This document shows, piece after piece, positions 26,532-38,056 of a stretch of 64,000 nucleotides of DNA (position 1 is its first letter; every line of letters starts with the position of its first letter). A model generated the notes under the pieces. That model saw only the letters and a list, made by a program, of their open reading frames with translations, made no database searches and had not been told where the DNA came from. The translations under genes were made by a program, and so were the position numbers. This stretch comes from Sphagnum compactum (Eukaryota; Bryophyta; Sphagnopsida; Sphagnales), in the NCBI GenBank assembly GCA_965153455.1, contig OZ234501.1, positions 14,806,855 through 14,870,854 on the forward strand, given 5' to 3'.

Positions 26532-26937
26532 GGGCCACTGGTACTGGTACTAGCCTCTCCCCTTGGGCCAAGTGTGAACACGCTCAACTGATTTTCCCTT
26601 TGAAACCCAGTTTCTTTAATTTGTTCGAATTTCCCAAAAACAAATCCACTAAATATTCAATATCTTCCGAACCATACTACTTAGGTCTGAAAAATATGAA
26701 ATCAACTCTATTAATTTGAACTTAATAGAATTAATTCAGCCATTGAAACTTAGATCATTTTTCTCAAGCCAAATTGACCAAAGGGTAACATCTCTAATTA
26801 AGGACCAAAGAAGGCTGAATTTTTTTTAATTTGTTAGGCAATTTCTTATTAAACATACATTGTTCAAAATTGAGATGCCTCTAAGTTGAACTACCGTCGT
26901 CTATGGGAGATTTGAGACTATACGAAAATGAAAAGGT

Positions 26938-27680
26938 TTGTTCCCATGTTATCCTGGCTATAGGACATTGCGAAAACTTATGCATGATGATTTTTGGGGT
27001 TCCATGTTCACAAGAGGAACAATCTACTTGGATGTTGTGATTTACTTTTGCCTTCTAGGTATTTATAGCAAGGGCCTTGTGCCACAAAGACCAAAGGAAA
27101 CCTACCTCCTTTTGCTCCTTTTCTTGATTCAAATATCTCACCATTTTAGCTTGAAGTATGGTGAAAGGACTTGGTTCCATTTTTTGAACAAATTTTTAAA
27201 AAGAATTTCCCTTGGGTTAAGCAACTTCCTGCCCTCCCTAGCATTATAACTCACTAGCTCCCTCTACCCCTCCCAATTCCATAAACCAAGACCGGAACCT
27301 AGGTCCTCAATGGCACCAACGAATAATTTAAACAAACTATCATTTGTTCCAGCTTTTATGCATGCCCTAACCCTCTTCAAGGTACCAAAAAATAGCAAAC
27401 CCCTAACCATGGGCTAAAGTAACCTAGAATGCACTCCCACTTTGTAAACATGTACCCCACTAAGCACCTCCATCTCTTGTTGTAAAACACCATATAGTTG
27501 GTATAAACTTTGTAGTTGTGCAAAGGACCCTCATTGAATCTTGTGCCATATCCTCAAAAATGCCAAGCTATTCATCACACCTAGCCATCTCTATGACCCA
27601 GATCTTTGGGATACAGTCCAATACCTGCTCACTGGCTTCAAACTGAAACCTATCTCTAGCTTCTTCCTAGTTTTGATTTT
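26938..27680 (-). mobile_element. LINE reverse-transcriptase zinc-binding (zf-RVT) remnant
   Basis: Read on the minus strand with frame changes and stops, 27106-26938 gives F-L-W-S-L-W-H-K-A-L, N-x-W, then C-S-S-C-E-H, H-K-F-S-Q-C-P-I-A and W-E. This order (W..A...N.W, CxxC, H.F..CP.A...W) is that of the zf-RVT domain at the C-terminus of plant LINE polyproteins. Upstream minus-strand sequence to about 27680 still reads as scattered protein-like pieces. Many stops show it is long dead. Confidence 0.55.
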
Positions 27681-29349
27681 ATTTAATTTTCAATAAAAAT
27701 TTGATTCAATAATCAATAACTTTTGCATTGTAACTAAAAACATTTTCAAACTAAATCAGTGCACCCTACTAATCGAGAGCTTTTCGAAGATACCAAGAAC
27801 CTAACATGAAGTGTCGTTGTTTGGGAGTTTTTTTGTGTGACAGATAGAACAATTAGCTCCACCACTAGAGGTTGTGTCCTAAAAATAATGTATTATATTT
27901 GAAATTATATTATAAACTCAACTTATATGAGATAAGGGTTCATTAGCTTTGTGAAGGATTTTGAAAATCTTTTCGTCACATTTTTATTAAGAATTTTTTT
28001 TCAGTCCTCTTAAAATTCATTTTCCATATTTGAAAATTCAAACCATAGTTCCATTGCATTTCCTTTAACCATACAAATGAATATAAAGTTGTAATAACAA
28101 CATTGTGTGAAAATTTAATCCAAGTTTTTCAAAAAAAAATGTAAATTTATTTTTTTAATGTGCACAAGGTAAAATTAGATATTGAAAGTAATCAACCTTT
28201 AAATGGACAATTTAATGCCAACACGTAGTAAATAAAGTAGGCCAAGAAAAACAAACCTTTGATTAGCAAATGGATGTGTACCTAGACAAAATTGAAACCT
28301 CAATTTTTTATCCATCCTCCATTTAAATATAAAAATTTCAAAGTTGTGATCTTTAGACACTTATTATGGGCACTTAGGGAGGCCAAATATGACTTGTTTT
28401 GTTCCTACTTTTAATCTTGGTGCTCCCGTACTAACTTGTAATAATGCATTAAGTTCTTTGAGAAATCACGAATAACTAGCCATCACTTAAAATATGTTAC
28501 CATAGGTGCCCCAAAACAAACACTCCATGCTGAGGGAAAAAAAACATTCATGGTCTCAAAAAAAAACACTGCATGATCATGAAAAATACATTTCCTACTC
28601 CCAAAATAAACACTTCATTGTCCCAAGAACAAATAGTTCCTAATCCCACAAATAACAAAACTTGTTTAGTAAAATGCATCACCTCACTGCATGAAAATGG
28701 CAAGTAGGTGTCATTAAACTGAAGAAGTGTTAAGTGTAAACAAACTAATGCTACACCTTAAACCATGTGTTTAGAATCTAACAATCACCATCACCATCAA
28801 AGTTATCTCAATAGTCCTTCGATAGGAACAAAGTGAAAATTAAGTTTGTGGACCCATGCTTGCTCAATGAAAACAATATGTGAATGATCTTGGGTGTGGT
28901 CCCACAAAATGGAGATCGGTAGCCAGTGTTTGGCATAGGTGCATTAGCTCCATGGCAGCATGTAGCATCTCACCGACTTTTACACATCACTTTATAGACT
29001 AAGCTTCATCAAAAAAAAAATTCATGGCCCTTTCATCAAAGTGATGGTGCTTGGCAATCTCTCTTCCAACCTTTTTATTTGTTCTTGCCTCTTTTGATTC
29101 AATCATCATTCGCTTGTAGTGGTCTTTTTCTACATGTTTGCAACTTCCTTGCATTGCAATTTTGCTCAAATCTGATCATATAATGATAAGACATCATCAT
29201 TATGTTCTTGATGTAATCAATGAATGGTTCTTCAATTGGAACTTGTCGTGTGAATCGAGTTGAAGCTTTGGGTAGAGTCAAGAATTGACATGTGTTGTTG
29301 TAGGGGGGTGATGAATTCATTGATGCACATGCAATGCATGTTTCATTAT
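27681..29349. other. AT-rich stretch, nothing recognised
   Basis: No open frame with a recognisable signature, no RNA gene and no clear repeat family in this stretch. Confidence 0.5.
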
Positions 29350-30900
29350 GCACCTATGCATAGCCAGGTAGAAGTAGTGATTATAGTCCCATCATGTTGG
29401 TGCCTACAAGTTTGTGCAAATCCATTCATGTCTGGTTAACAATAGTCATGCCTGCAAGTATGCATGAATCCATGCACGTTTGGTCAATGGTACCCATGCC
29501 TACACATTCGTATGAATCCATCTAAATTAAGTTGTTCGCCTCTACAAATGGTTCATCATTGGGCCCTCAGGTGCTATCTTCCTACATCTCAACATAGTAT
29601 TGACAAACATTGGGGTCAATGGTAAGATCGCATTCACCCAATACCTCTTTGACTTGCAAATTGACTAATTGAAAAAAAAAAATTGTTTGTAGAACTTGTT
29701 CATTGGGCTACATTTTTCCTTCCATAACATTTGGATCAAATGGTTATATTCCAATTTTCAGAAACTCTTTACATATGCTCTATGGACTTAAGGCTTTCTT
29801 GAAAGCTAAAAAACACTCATTATGCTAAATATTCCTTGCTAGCACCCTTTCCCTTGTTAGCCAAAATCCAAATGTTTCTGTAAGTTCTAAACGCATTTTT
29901 GAAAGGCTTAAAGCATGCAACATCAAAAGGTTACAATGCATGACTTGTGTGTGATGGTAGAATGGTCAATTCAAGCCTCACCTTTCTAGCTTTGTGCATA
30001 ACGTAAATAGTCACATGCGAATTATGGCCATCTAAAATTAATAAGTGTTGATTAATTAGAGCCAAATTTCCTCCATGAGCTTGAATAGAAGTTATAAAGT
30101 GTGAAATTCATTTGTCAAACAAAATTATAATCATTCAAGTTTTCAACTACATAGCCATAGTCGCCTTAAATTCATACTACTCAATGTAGTTTCAACAAAA
30201 TTGCTTACCATTGAAAATGTAAAAGTTTGGTAAATACTTACCTGCTACATTGATGCAAGACAATAATAACAACCGTTCATGTTTTTCTAGTGTTATAAAT
30301 TGAACAAACCTAAAGCCAATTTTGGCAAGAATTAAGGCCCTTCCATTTCGACCAACTTGTGCACCACTTTCATCACAATTCCATATTGACTTGGGTGGTA
30401 GTTATGCAAACTATATTTTTCTACTAGGTTTATGTAGAAGGTTTCAACATTTGATGGGCATAAGCCTTTTGTGTGCCCAACCTCCAAACCCTATGACATA
30501 GACAATGACAACTTAGGGTTGCGCCTCATGAATCACCTAAGCCATCTCCACCTTGGAATTCCATTTTTGCAAGGCATGATCCTCTATTGTGTAATCTCTA
30601 CTGCCTTTAACTTGAGTTATATCAATGTGATTGGATGGCTAATGCCTTGCATCTTCTTCACATATTGAACAAGTTTGTCTTATTATTTTTGCAATATTCC
30701 AACTTTGCTTCGTTTGTGTGACTCTGTTTTTCCATACAAGTGGTTTTTCAATGATGTGATAGGCACACCAAACATTCTACTTAATTTGGAATTTTGAACC
30801 ACCTTCAACAGTAACCATTATAAAAACTAGGGATGCATCATCCCAATTTCCATTTTTCTTCAAAAAATTTCGTCACTTTGAGTTGCAAGTTCATGTGCAC
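29350..30900 (-). mobile_element. decayed pogo/Jerky-like DDE transposase (DDE_1 family)
   Basis: Reading the minus strand through stops and frame changes gives a transposase in the expected order. An N-terminal helix-turn-helix lies at about 30850-30650 (F-G-V-P-I-T-S-L-K-N-H-L, G-K-T, V-Q-Y-V-K-K-M). The first catalytic aspartate is in W-N-C-D-E-S-G at about 30383-30363, followed by R-N-G-R-A, L-L-L-S-C-I-N and F-Y-I-F. The second aspartate is in L-D-G-H-N-S-H-V at about 30036-30012, followed by L-P-S-H-T-S-H-A-L and P-F-D-V-A-C-F-K-P-F-K. In-frame stops (one TAA just before the P-F-D-V motif) and at least one frameshift abolish coding. The tail contains a 16-codon repeat. Terminal inverted repeats and a TA duplication were not located. 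Confidence 0.72.
29400..29543. repeat. 48-bp minisatellite, three diverged units
   Basis: Units start near 29400, 29448 and 29496, each with TGCCT.CA.., GAATCCAT-like and TGGT.AA-like words. On the minus strand this corresponds to a repeated 16-codon block in the tail of the transposase remnant. Confidence 0.65.
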
Positions 30901-32505
30901 TTGGAACATCGTGGATTTGAGTTGCAAGATTGTTTGTGCTTGCGCTTGGTTTTGTGAATGGAACTAATGCCATTTTTAAGGCATTAACAACATATTGTGA
31001 CAAAACCATCATGTATGGATATTCTAAAATCCACCACAAAAACTAATTAAACTTCTTTTATTGCAACAACAACCATTGTGCAAAAGAAAAAAAAAGTAGA
31101 ACTTACAAAAATTAATTTGATAACGAATAAAAATAATAATAATAAAAACATTTTACAAATGCACACTTGCAAAAACACATGCTTGAAAAAACTCAAAAAC
31201 AACAATACAAAATGAAAGTTGAAGTCAAGCAAAATGTTCATGCTAGCGAGAAAAAAAACAACATACAATATTATATTTAATATGAGACAAAAAACCTTGA
31301 TGGAAACCTTAAACCTAACTTAAACCTTTTAGTATTGTTCTTTGATTTTAATTAATTTTGATTACTACAATTTAACAATAAAAAATCTTGTTCAGGGTTT
31401 GGTGGCTAAATTATGGTAATAATGAACAAGGTATCTTATGGGTTTTAATGATGCAGCTCATGGGTACACCCAAACCTTAATTGTGTCAATTTGAATTTCA
31501 AATACAACATTTTAACCTTAAACTTATTTCCATTGTTTAAACCATTATTTTCATTTTCACTTCAATATATATGTATTTGGTGAAAATCAACTTTTTGGTC
31601 ATTTGCGTGTGAAAATTTTGATCACACAACAAGTTGAAATTGAATTGTTTTCAATTTTTGATTAAATATATTAAGTGTTTGATTTCACAAAACATTTTGT
31701 TTATTCCTTTTTTCTTAAATTTTGAAATTAAAAACAATTGTGATGAAATTTTATCATGTTTAGAAAATATTTTGTGAGAAAAAATCCTTGTTAAGTCATC
31801 ATATTATGAGAAAAAAAAAGGGAATACCCTCCACCCCCGCCCTCCCTCTTTTTCCCAACCACGTTGAAAATCGAACCAAGAAGGATGATCCTTGTTTTTT
31901 TTTTTTCCAAATATGGCAAATTCAGAATTTTTTCGTCTTAAATGTGGCGACTTGGAAACCAAGTCCGTTGTATCATTCGCAACTCCGAAAAAAAAATTCA
32001 GTCAGGATGCGAACGAACGAGGATGAACGAAGGAACGAACGAATACCTTGGGTTGTCGTCTCTCCTCCCTGCCTCTTGCGAGACAGTTGAACATGAAAAG
32101 GAAGAAGGCCGAAGTCTCGGGGAGTTGCGCGCGTGTGGGTTTCGATTTGCGTCGAGAACGCACCGCTTCTGATTTAGCAGCAGAAGAAGAGTCGGCTACT
32201 TACTCACTGAAGCAGGAGTTCGTTGTGGATTGATTGCGAGCGTCGCAAGAGCAAACCAATCCCCCAAAATCCGTACTTACCGGAACTCCAAACCCCGGCT
32301 GAATCGTGACATTCTTCGAAGTTTGTCGTGAACTAGGTCGTCGACGATTGCAAGTGAAGTTTTCTTTCTTTCTTTTTTTCTTTCTCCGCGTTTTTGTTGC
32401 GTCTTTGATTCTCGCAGCGATTCTGTACAAACGTTTAGGTAGTGGGGGATTAGGTTTTGGATTAGCTGTCGACTCTTTGGTGCTGGAAAGCATCGTTGAG
32501 AAGAT
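30901..32505. other. AT-rich stretch, then promoter-proximal region of the BBD gene
   Basis: To about 31.75 kb there is only AT-rich sequence. From about 31.95 kb GC content rises and GAACGAACGA-type words appear, consistent with the promoter or leader of the downstream plus-strand gene. No coding exon could be supported. Confidence 0.4.
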
Positions 32506-32537
32506 TGTGTGTGTGCGTGCGCGCGCGCGCGCGCGTG
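32506..32537. repeat. (GT)n/(GC)n alternating purine-pyrimidine tract
   Basis: An alternating run of TG followed by an uninterrupted run of GC dinucleotides, about 240 bp upstream of the BBD start codon. Such tracts can adopt Z-DNA and often vary in length. It probably lies in the 5' leader or core promoter. Confidence 0.85.
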
Positions 32538-32773
32538 TTGAGGAAAGATTGAAGGACAAGACCAAGAAGAAGAAGAACAACAACAACAAGACCAAGGAGA
32601 AAAAGAGAGAATGCACAGACACCGATCCCTAGACATAGCCTGCATCGCACTTCACGGCAAGCGTCCGGGACATCCCTAGAGCGAGCGAGCGAGCATCAGG
32701 TTGTGCTCTTAAGAAGCTCTGGGTGTCGATTTTGTGATTCTAGTAACAAGCTTTTGGTTGTTACGGCAGTTCC

Positions 32774-33856
32774 ATGGAAACCCTGCACTTGTTGCAACCC
32801 CAATCTCGTCTGTGCAAGGTGCTCGGCAGCCCCTTGAGCATTAGGGCAGGAGCAGGAGGAGGAGGAGCTTTGAAGCTTGCAGACCATCAGCATCATCCTT
32901 TGCGACTGAAGCAAGGGGTTTTGGAATGGGGGAGCATGAAGAAGCAAGCGCGGGAAGAAAGGATAGCAAAGGGATGGGGGCGAGGTGGAGGGTGGGTTTG
33001 CAGCAGCTATGAGAGCTCGAATGGGGGAGGAAGCAGTCATGTGGAGGATAACAGCAACAGTAGCGGTACAATGGAGTACCTGGAGGCACAAGTGATGGAC
33101 GCCGTGAGCATGGTGCCACTGCATGGGAAGCTTCTGATGATGTTGGCCAATGGCAGGGAGCAGGAGGTGGATCATATCAATCCAAGCAAGGGACGCTTGC
33201 TATACAAGACCAGCACACCCACCATTTTCCTCAAGGTAAAAGATGGATCTGATCTCATGCTTCCCATTGTGGTAGGAGAAGGAGCTGTGAGCATGCTTAT
33301 GAAAGCCTTGCATGATGAGGAGCATTTTGGTCGCCCCAGTTGCTACCACATCATGAAGGAGATGCTGGAAGCTTTGAACTATAAGGCAAAGATGGTGCGG
33401 ATCACTGAGCGTGTTGTGGACACCTACTATGCCCGCATCCTCTTTGGAAAGAAAGGAGCAGAGCAGCAGCAGGAGGAGGATGAGGAGGAAGAAGCTCTGC
33501 TGAGTGTTGATGCCAGACCCTCTGATGCCATCAATTTTGCAGTGCGGTGCAAGGTGCCAATCTTCATCAACAAAAGCATCATCAGAGCTGATGCAGTCCG
33601 GCCTGTGGTGGTGGAGGAAGAGTCTGGAGGCAGAGCTGTGATTTCCAAGAGGTTCAAGCTCAAGGGAGCTGCAACAGCCTCTTTCTGCAGCAAAGAAGTT
33701 GCAAGCAAGGGAGATTCTTTTGCAGCGGATGAAGCAGCTATGGTGATGAGCATGCTAATTGCTGCAACTGAGGAGCGGTATGCAGATGCTGCACATTGGC
33801 GAGATGAACTCGTCAAGCTCCGCATCATCAGGAACGAGAGGATGAGACCATTCTAA
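32774..33856 (+). CDS. BBD: BFN-domain protein of the BBD (bifunctional nuclease in basal defence) family
   Basis: An uninterrupted 360-codon frame. Plant BBD proteins combine a bifunctional-nuclease (BFN/DNase-RNase) domain with a C-terminal UVR motif and are linked to nuclease activity and basal defence. Residues 1-100 are a variable, basic, glycine-rich leader that could be a targeting or disordered region. The BFN domain spans about 102-275: L-E-A-Q-V-M-D, F-L-K-V-K-D-G-S-D-L-M-L-P-I-V-V-G, H-I-M-K-E-M-L, V-D-A-R-P-S-D-A-I-N-F-A-V-R-C-K-V-P-I. An acidic insertion (E-E-D-E-E-E-E) follows F-G-K-K-G. A UVR motif lies at about 331-350 (E-E-R-Y-A-D-A-A-x-W-R-D-E-L). The start is the first ATG of the frame, in a favourable TCCATGG context. 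No intron interrupts the coding region, unlike the angiosperm genes as I recall them, so a retrocopy origin is possible. Confidence 0.86.
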   Translation: METLHLLQPQSRLCKVLGSPLSIRAGAGGGGALKLADHQHHPLRLKQGVLEWGSMKKQAREERIAKGWGRGGGWVCSSYESSNGGGSSHVEDNSNSSGTMEYLEAQVMDAVSMVPLHGKLLMMLANGREQEVDHINPSKGRLLYKTSTPTIFLKVKDGSDLMLPIVVGEGAVSMLMKALHDEEHFGRPSCYHIMKEMLEALNYKAKMVRITERVVDTYYARILFGKKGAEQQQEEDEEEEALLSVDARPSDAINFAVRCKVPIFINKSIIRADAVRPVVVEEESGGRAVISKRFKLKGAATASFCSKEVASKGDSFAADEAAMVMSMLIAATEERYADAAHWRDELVKLRIIRNERMRPF

Positions 33857-35796
33857 GGTTTTCTGCTGAACTTATCGACCGAACCAGGATTCCTTTCACT
33901 CACTTGAAACACTCTTCATGAGGTTTTACATCAAGTTGATCAAGCTCATGGTCAATCTCTTCTTCAGACAAAAAAAACTCTTATCCAGGTCTGTTGCCCA
34001 AGCTCTTTTGATAACACATAAGGTATATATTCTATGCTCATGTACATACAAAAGGTTCTGGATCTCTTAAGGTTTCAGATCTCTTCAGGTTCCGGGTCTC
34101 TCTCAGGTTTTCTGGATCTCTTCTTCGGACAAAACTCTGATCCAAGGCAAGCACTTTTGGTAATTGCATCTGTGAAGTATCTTGTGCATTTTTGTACATA
34201 AGAGAGGGTTCTGGACAGAAAACTGTGGCTTGCAGAAGAGTTACAGTTGCAACAAAATGGACTGTTGGTTTTGGACCTTTGGTTTTTCTAAAAATCCTCC
34301 TGAAAATCAATCCCAAGAGAGCCTCAGGTTTGAATCTGTATATAGAGCAGCATCTGAAACTCTGCTCAATTTCATGGAGGAGCAGAGCCCAAGCTTCCAT
34401 GGTCATGTAATGGTAAACAATGGGTGACATTGCACCAACTGCAGCTTGTTTAAACTTTCTCTCTTTTTAAGTTATATTTTCTTTTTGAACATATATATTC
34501 TCACCTCAAAGCTTGTGCGGAAGAACTGATTGATATGTTCTTCAAGGGATTTGTACTAAGTATGGGATATGATTATTGGTGGATTTGTTTCACTTGCAAC
34601 CTAGAGTGCTTTTGGATATGTTGTAAAGTCACCCATGATTGGTATCTCAGAATATCAATCTTACCGAGAACAGCATCTGTTTTCAAAATGAACCGAAATC
34701 TTATTGAACTACTCTTTAGTATATGTACCTGCAAAAAGCGTTCCAAGATAGAGTATTTGTGGATCTCTGTGATGGAGTTTTGGTGAAAGACACAAAGTAT
34801 ACCTTTTCAGATTTGGAATTAGTTAAGAAAGCCTAGAGGTTTCAAGCTCATATTGCCTGGAACATGTTCATTCCCCTTCATGGCAGCAGCATTCTACAAA
34901 GCCCTGTAGAGCTCATAAGCTGGCAAGAGAAAGAACTGGGATGACCCTGGCATGTCCCTCCAAACCCTCTTTCTCAAACTATACAACTAGATGACTCAAT
35001 TGCAAACACCATAAAGGCAGTAAGAACAACACATAAAGCTTGATGTCTACGCTCGATTGCAGAGTACAGCTGAGAACATTCCCACTCGCCCTTTAGATCT
35101 GGTCCTTCATGTGGAACCCTGAATCCATGCCTTGCCAAACCACCATCTCACAACCAGCGTACCACATCACTAAATGCCTAACTGAAGCTAAATTCATGAG
35201 TTCAAGGCTTGCTAAATACCGTCTCAAGAATTGAATTTCTGTTGGTTTCAATGTGTTAGCAACTTGTGCCTGCTCACTCACTAGTATGGGCAGCATCAAC
35301 AAAGGCAAATGGGGAGAATGACTTTGCTCATTTGCCACACACTTAGTTGCTGAAACCCAGTCTTTCTACCCTCTGCAGATCACTGAGCATCAATCATCAT
35401 TTTCCTGGCAGCTGTATGACTCAAAGGACCCTCATCCTTCTCTCCAATTAATATTTCAATCCTCCTCTGTGCTTCTGTGTTGCAGACAGCAAGAATCAAA
35501 GCAAACAACCTTGCAAGTCATTATGGATTCAAATCACCACTGCATCAGGCTACATGGCAACTATGCTACCCAACCCAGTAACAATGCAGGACACTAGGTT
35601 GAAACTAGTCATCCAAAGTGTGAGAACCTAATGGCTTCCAGTAAACGACAGAAAGGCAAAAGAGAAACAGAAGGATTATATCACAACAAGAGCAACATTT
35701 AGAATACATGACCATCAGATACAGACAGTACTGGTGGACATGGAAGGTGAATAACCATCCTTGCATAGCCAGCAAGTAAAATTGTCCATTTCCATA
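33857..35796. other. intergenic between convergent BBD and CDC73 genes
   Basis: Convergent 3' flanks. Near 33.95-34.15 kb similar TCTTCTTC.GACAAAA words occur twice, suggesting a small duplication in the BBD 3' region. A minus-strand 81-codon frame at 35093-35338 is protein-like but unrecognised. Confidence 0.4.
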
Positions 35797-37572
35797 TTAG
35801 TATACAAGGTTCAATTTGCGACTTCTGATTGAAGCGTCCAAACCATCCCAAAATTCAAGGACTGCCGTCTTGTCCTTATGCCGCTTGTGCTTGCTTAGCT
35901 GCCCACATACAACAGAAAACTTCAGCATTTCACACACAAATAGCACCATAAGAAGTGTAGCACAGTCTATGTCACAAACTGTGGTCAGCTTCATATATCC
36001 TCAGAAGTATATGCTACCATCACAACCACCAATCATAAAATGCTCACATACCGAGATAATCTTCACATTCCATTGCATTGCTGCTTTTGCAGATTCCACA
36101 CTATCATCCTCAAAGCGCAGAAACACTCCCATTACTGATACAACCAACACCTCTGTTAGTATGCGAGCTGCCATTCTCAGCCCTGTAAACTGCAGAATCA
36201 GTCACAAAAACTGCATCACATAACAAGACATATCTACATAGCTCATTATGCCAAGAGTGAACATGCCAAGATATGCCATTGACACACATATCCTCAACTT
36301 CAAGTTGCTGGAGAATTGGAACCTACATTTGATGAATATCTCTACATGGTCCTTGAATGGCCAGTCTTTGAATTGCCAGTCTTTCCCAAGAACAAAAACA
36401 GCAACAACACGATCCCAATCCTTAGTGGGCATAGAAGCAGGTTTGTCTTGGACTTCATAAGTGACAGGGCGATGACGGCCCATCTTCCTCTGAATGAGAA
36501 CGTTTTCTGGTCTTTTGCTGAGAGTCTTGGCCTTCACATCAGGAGCAACATAGGTACCATCTTCAAGAAATTCTTTGACATTGTATGTGTTGATCAGGGT
36601 TTGAGAAGCATTGGGAACAATGATGATAGGATGTCCACCTTCAGCTTTCACTTTCAGATTTGGGACTAAAGGTTGGTGATAAGGATGTTGGTGCGGTCGA
36701 TGATGTTTCAACTCAGGCTTCAACCTCGATGCATCTTTCTTCTTGTGATCAGCAATGTATGATTGTGAGGGATCAATGCCCAGTTCCTCAGCTACATCTG
36801 TTCCAAGATGATCTTTCCAGAACCGCTTCTCTTCAACATTCACATACCGACTGGCAGGGTTATTAGAGCCTGGCATCATGAGAGCTTCTGATGTCTTCCC
36901 TGGTTCCTTGCGCATTTCGGTTTCAGCCTTCTTCTCATCCTCTCTCCTGTTCAGCAGCAACAGCATTCCTTCAAAATTCTTGTTGTGGCACAGGAGAATG
37001 CTCTCTCTGTCCCTAACAGGCCATTCTCTTTCTCGGATCAAATCAATTGCTGAAACCACCTTGTCTTCATGAGGGTAATTGCTTTCATCTTCTTCTCCAT
37101 CAGCAACATGTGTTCGAAACTTCTTGGACGCTGGATAAGCTGCTTCATCCACTCTCTGCTGAACCAGTGCATCCTGATCTCCTCTAGAATGTTTCACAGC
37201 TCCTCCTCCTCCTCCCCACTCATCCCTGGACGACAAGATGGCAGGTGCAGGTGGCAAAAGCTCAATGGCATCGTTGGTAGCAACTTTGCCTTCCAGATAA
37301 TCTTGCAAGGGTTTTCTATCAGTGAAAGTCACAATCTGCAGCTTTGCTGATCGCACCAGTTGCATGTAGTCAGTATGCCGCAAATGCGTATTTGTAACAA
37401 AGAAAACCAGCGATTCCAAGTTGTAGAAACCTCCCTGCTTCGATCTGTACGCAGTCTCGATGCCTCGAGGAAAGCGGTAGTCATCTCCGAAATGATACTC
37501 GTCCCCCACCAACTTCACATTCTCCAAGTCACCCCGCACCGTGTAGTCTCGCAACACACTCAACGGATCCAT
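35797..37572 (-). CDS. CDC73: CDC73/parafibromin, Paf1 complex subunit, three exons
   Basis: CDC73 is a subunit of the nuclear Paf1 complex, which travels with RNA polymerase II and supports histone modification during elongation; in Arabidopsis it affects flowering time. Exons on the minus strand are 37572-36327, 36134-36052 and 35898-35797, joining to 1431 nt (476 residues) with consistent phases. The start M-D-P-L-S-V-L-R-D is preferred over an upstream in-frame ATG at 37617 because the family begins there. The N-terminal domain has F-P-R-G-I-E-T-A-Y-R-S-K and D-R-K-P-L-Q-D-Y-L. The middle is charged and variable. The C-terminal Ras-like domain (about 314-476) has I-I-I-V-P-N-A-S-Q-T-L, Y-N-V-K-E-F-L-E-D-G, V-A-V-F-V-L-G-K-D-W-Q-F and, across the junctions, F-L-R-F-E-D-D-S and K-H-K-R-H-K-D-K. 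It looks intact. Confidence 0.92.
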
Positions 37573-37955
37573 TCCTCCACTCTTCCTACTCCTACTCCTA
37601 CTCCTCCTCCCCAACAAAAGCTACCAATCTCCCCTTCTTCCAGCAGCACCTAGAAATGCAAATGGACACAGCACAACAACAAAAAACTACTTCTCAAAAG
37701 CTCCTTGCTATCTTCCGCTCACTCGAATCTATTCAACACAAAAACCCTGACGCACAGATAGCCAAAAGCATCACGACCCCTACAAACTCCAGTTCTGATT
37801 CCTCGCAAAACTCCTCCAACATGGTTCAAAGGTCAAACCAACAAAGCTTCTTAATATTTGGGACACGGCAGTGGACGGCGAGGACTCTCTCGCTCTTCAG
37901 CGCGCGGTCTTGCGTTAGCAAAAAAACAGGTCAAGGAAATTTCTGAACGCGGGGA

Positions 37956-38026
37956 GAGAATTAGGGTTTGGAGCTCCATCGAGAATTAGGGTTTGGAGTT
38001 CCCAGAATTAGGGTTTGGAGCTCCGT
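37956..38026. promoter_or_regulatory. triplicated telobox-containing unit upstream of CDC73
   Basis: Three near-identical units of about 23-25 bp, each with GAATTAGGGTTTGGAG. The TTAGGGTTT word is the telobox (AAACCCTAA on the other strand), a known promoter element of plant housekeeping and cell-cycle genes. The units lie about 385-455 bp upstream of the CDC73 start codon and are followed by a run of eleven G (38046-38056). A regulatory role is inferred. Confidence 0.6.
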
Positions 38027-38056
38027 CTCGCATCTCCGCTCCAGAGGGGGGGGGGG

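Noticed and set aside
29400-29543. CRISPR-like array
   Set aside because: Units are diverged and adjacent with no spacers, in a plant nuclear genome.
36202-36326. Read-through end of the large CDC73 frame as the true C-terminus
   Set aside because: Conserved C-terminal residues reappear in phase in two downstream exons, so this part is intron.
37656-37946. 96-codon frame upstream of CDC73 on the opposite strand
   Set aside because: Low-complexity glutamine/serine composition within the CDC73 leader or promoter.
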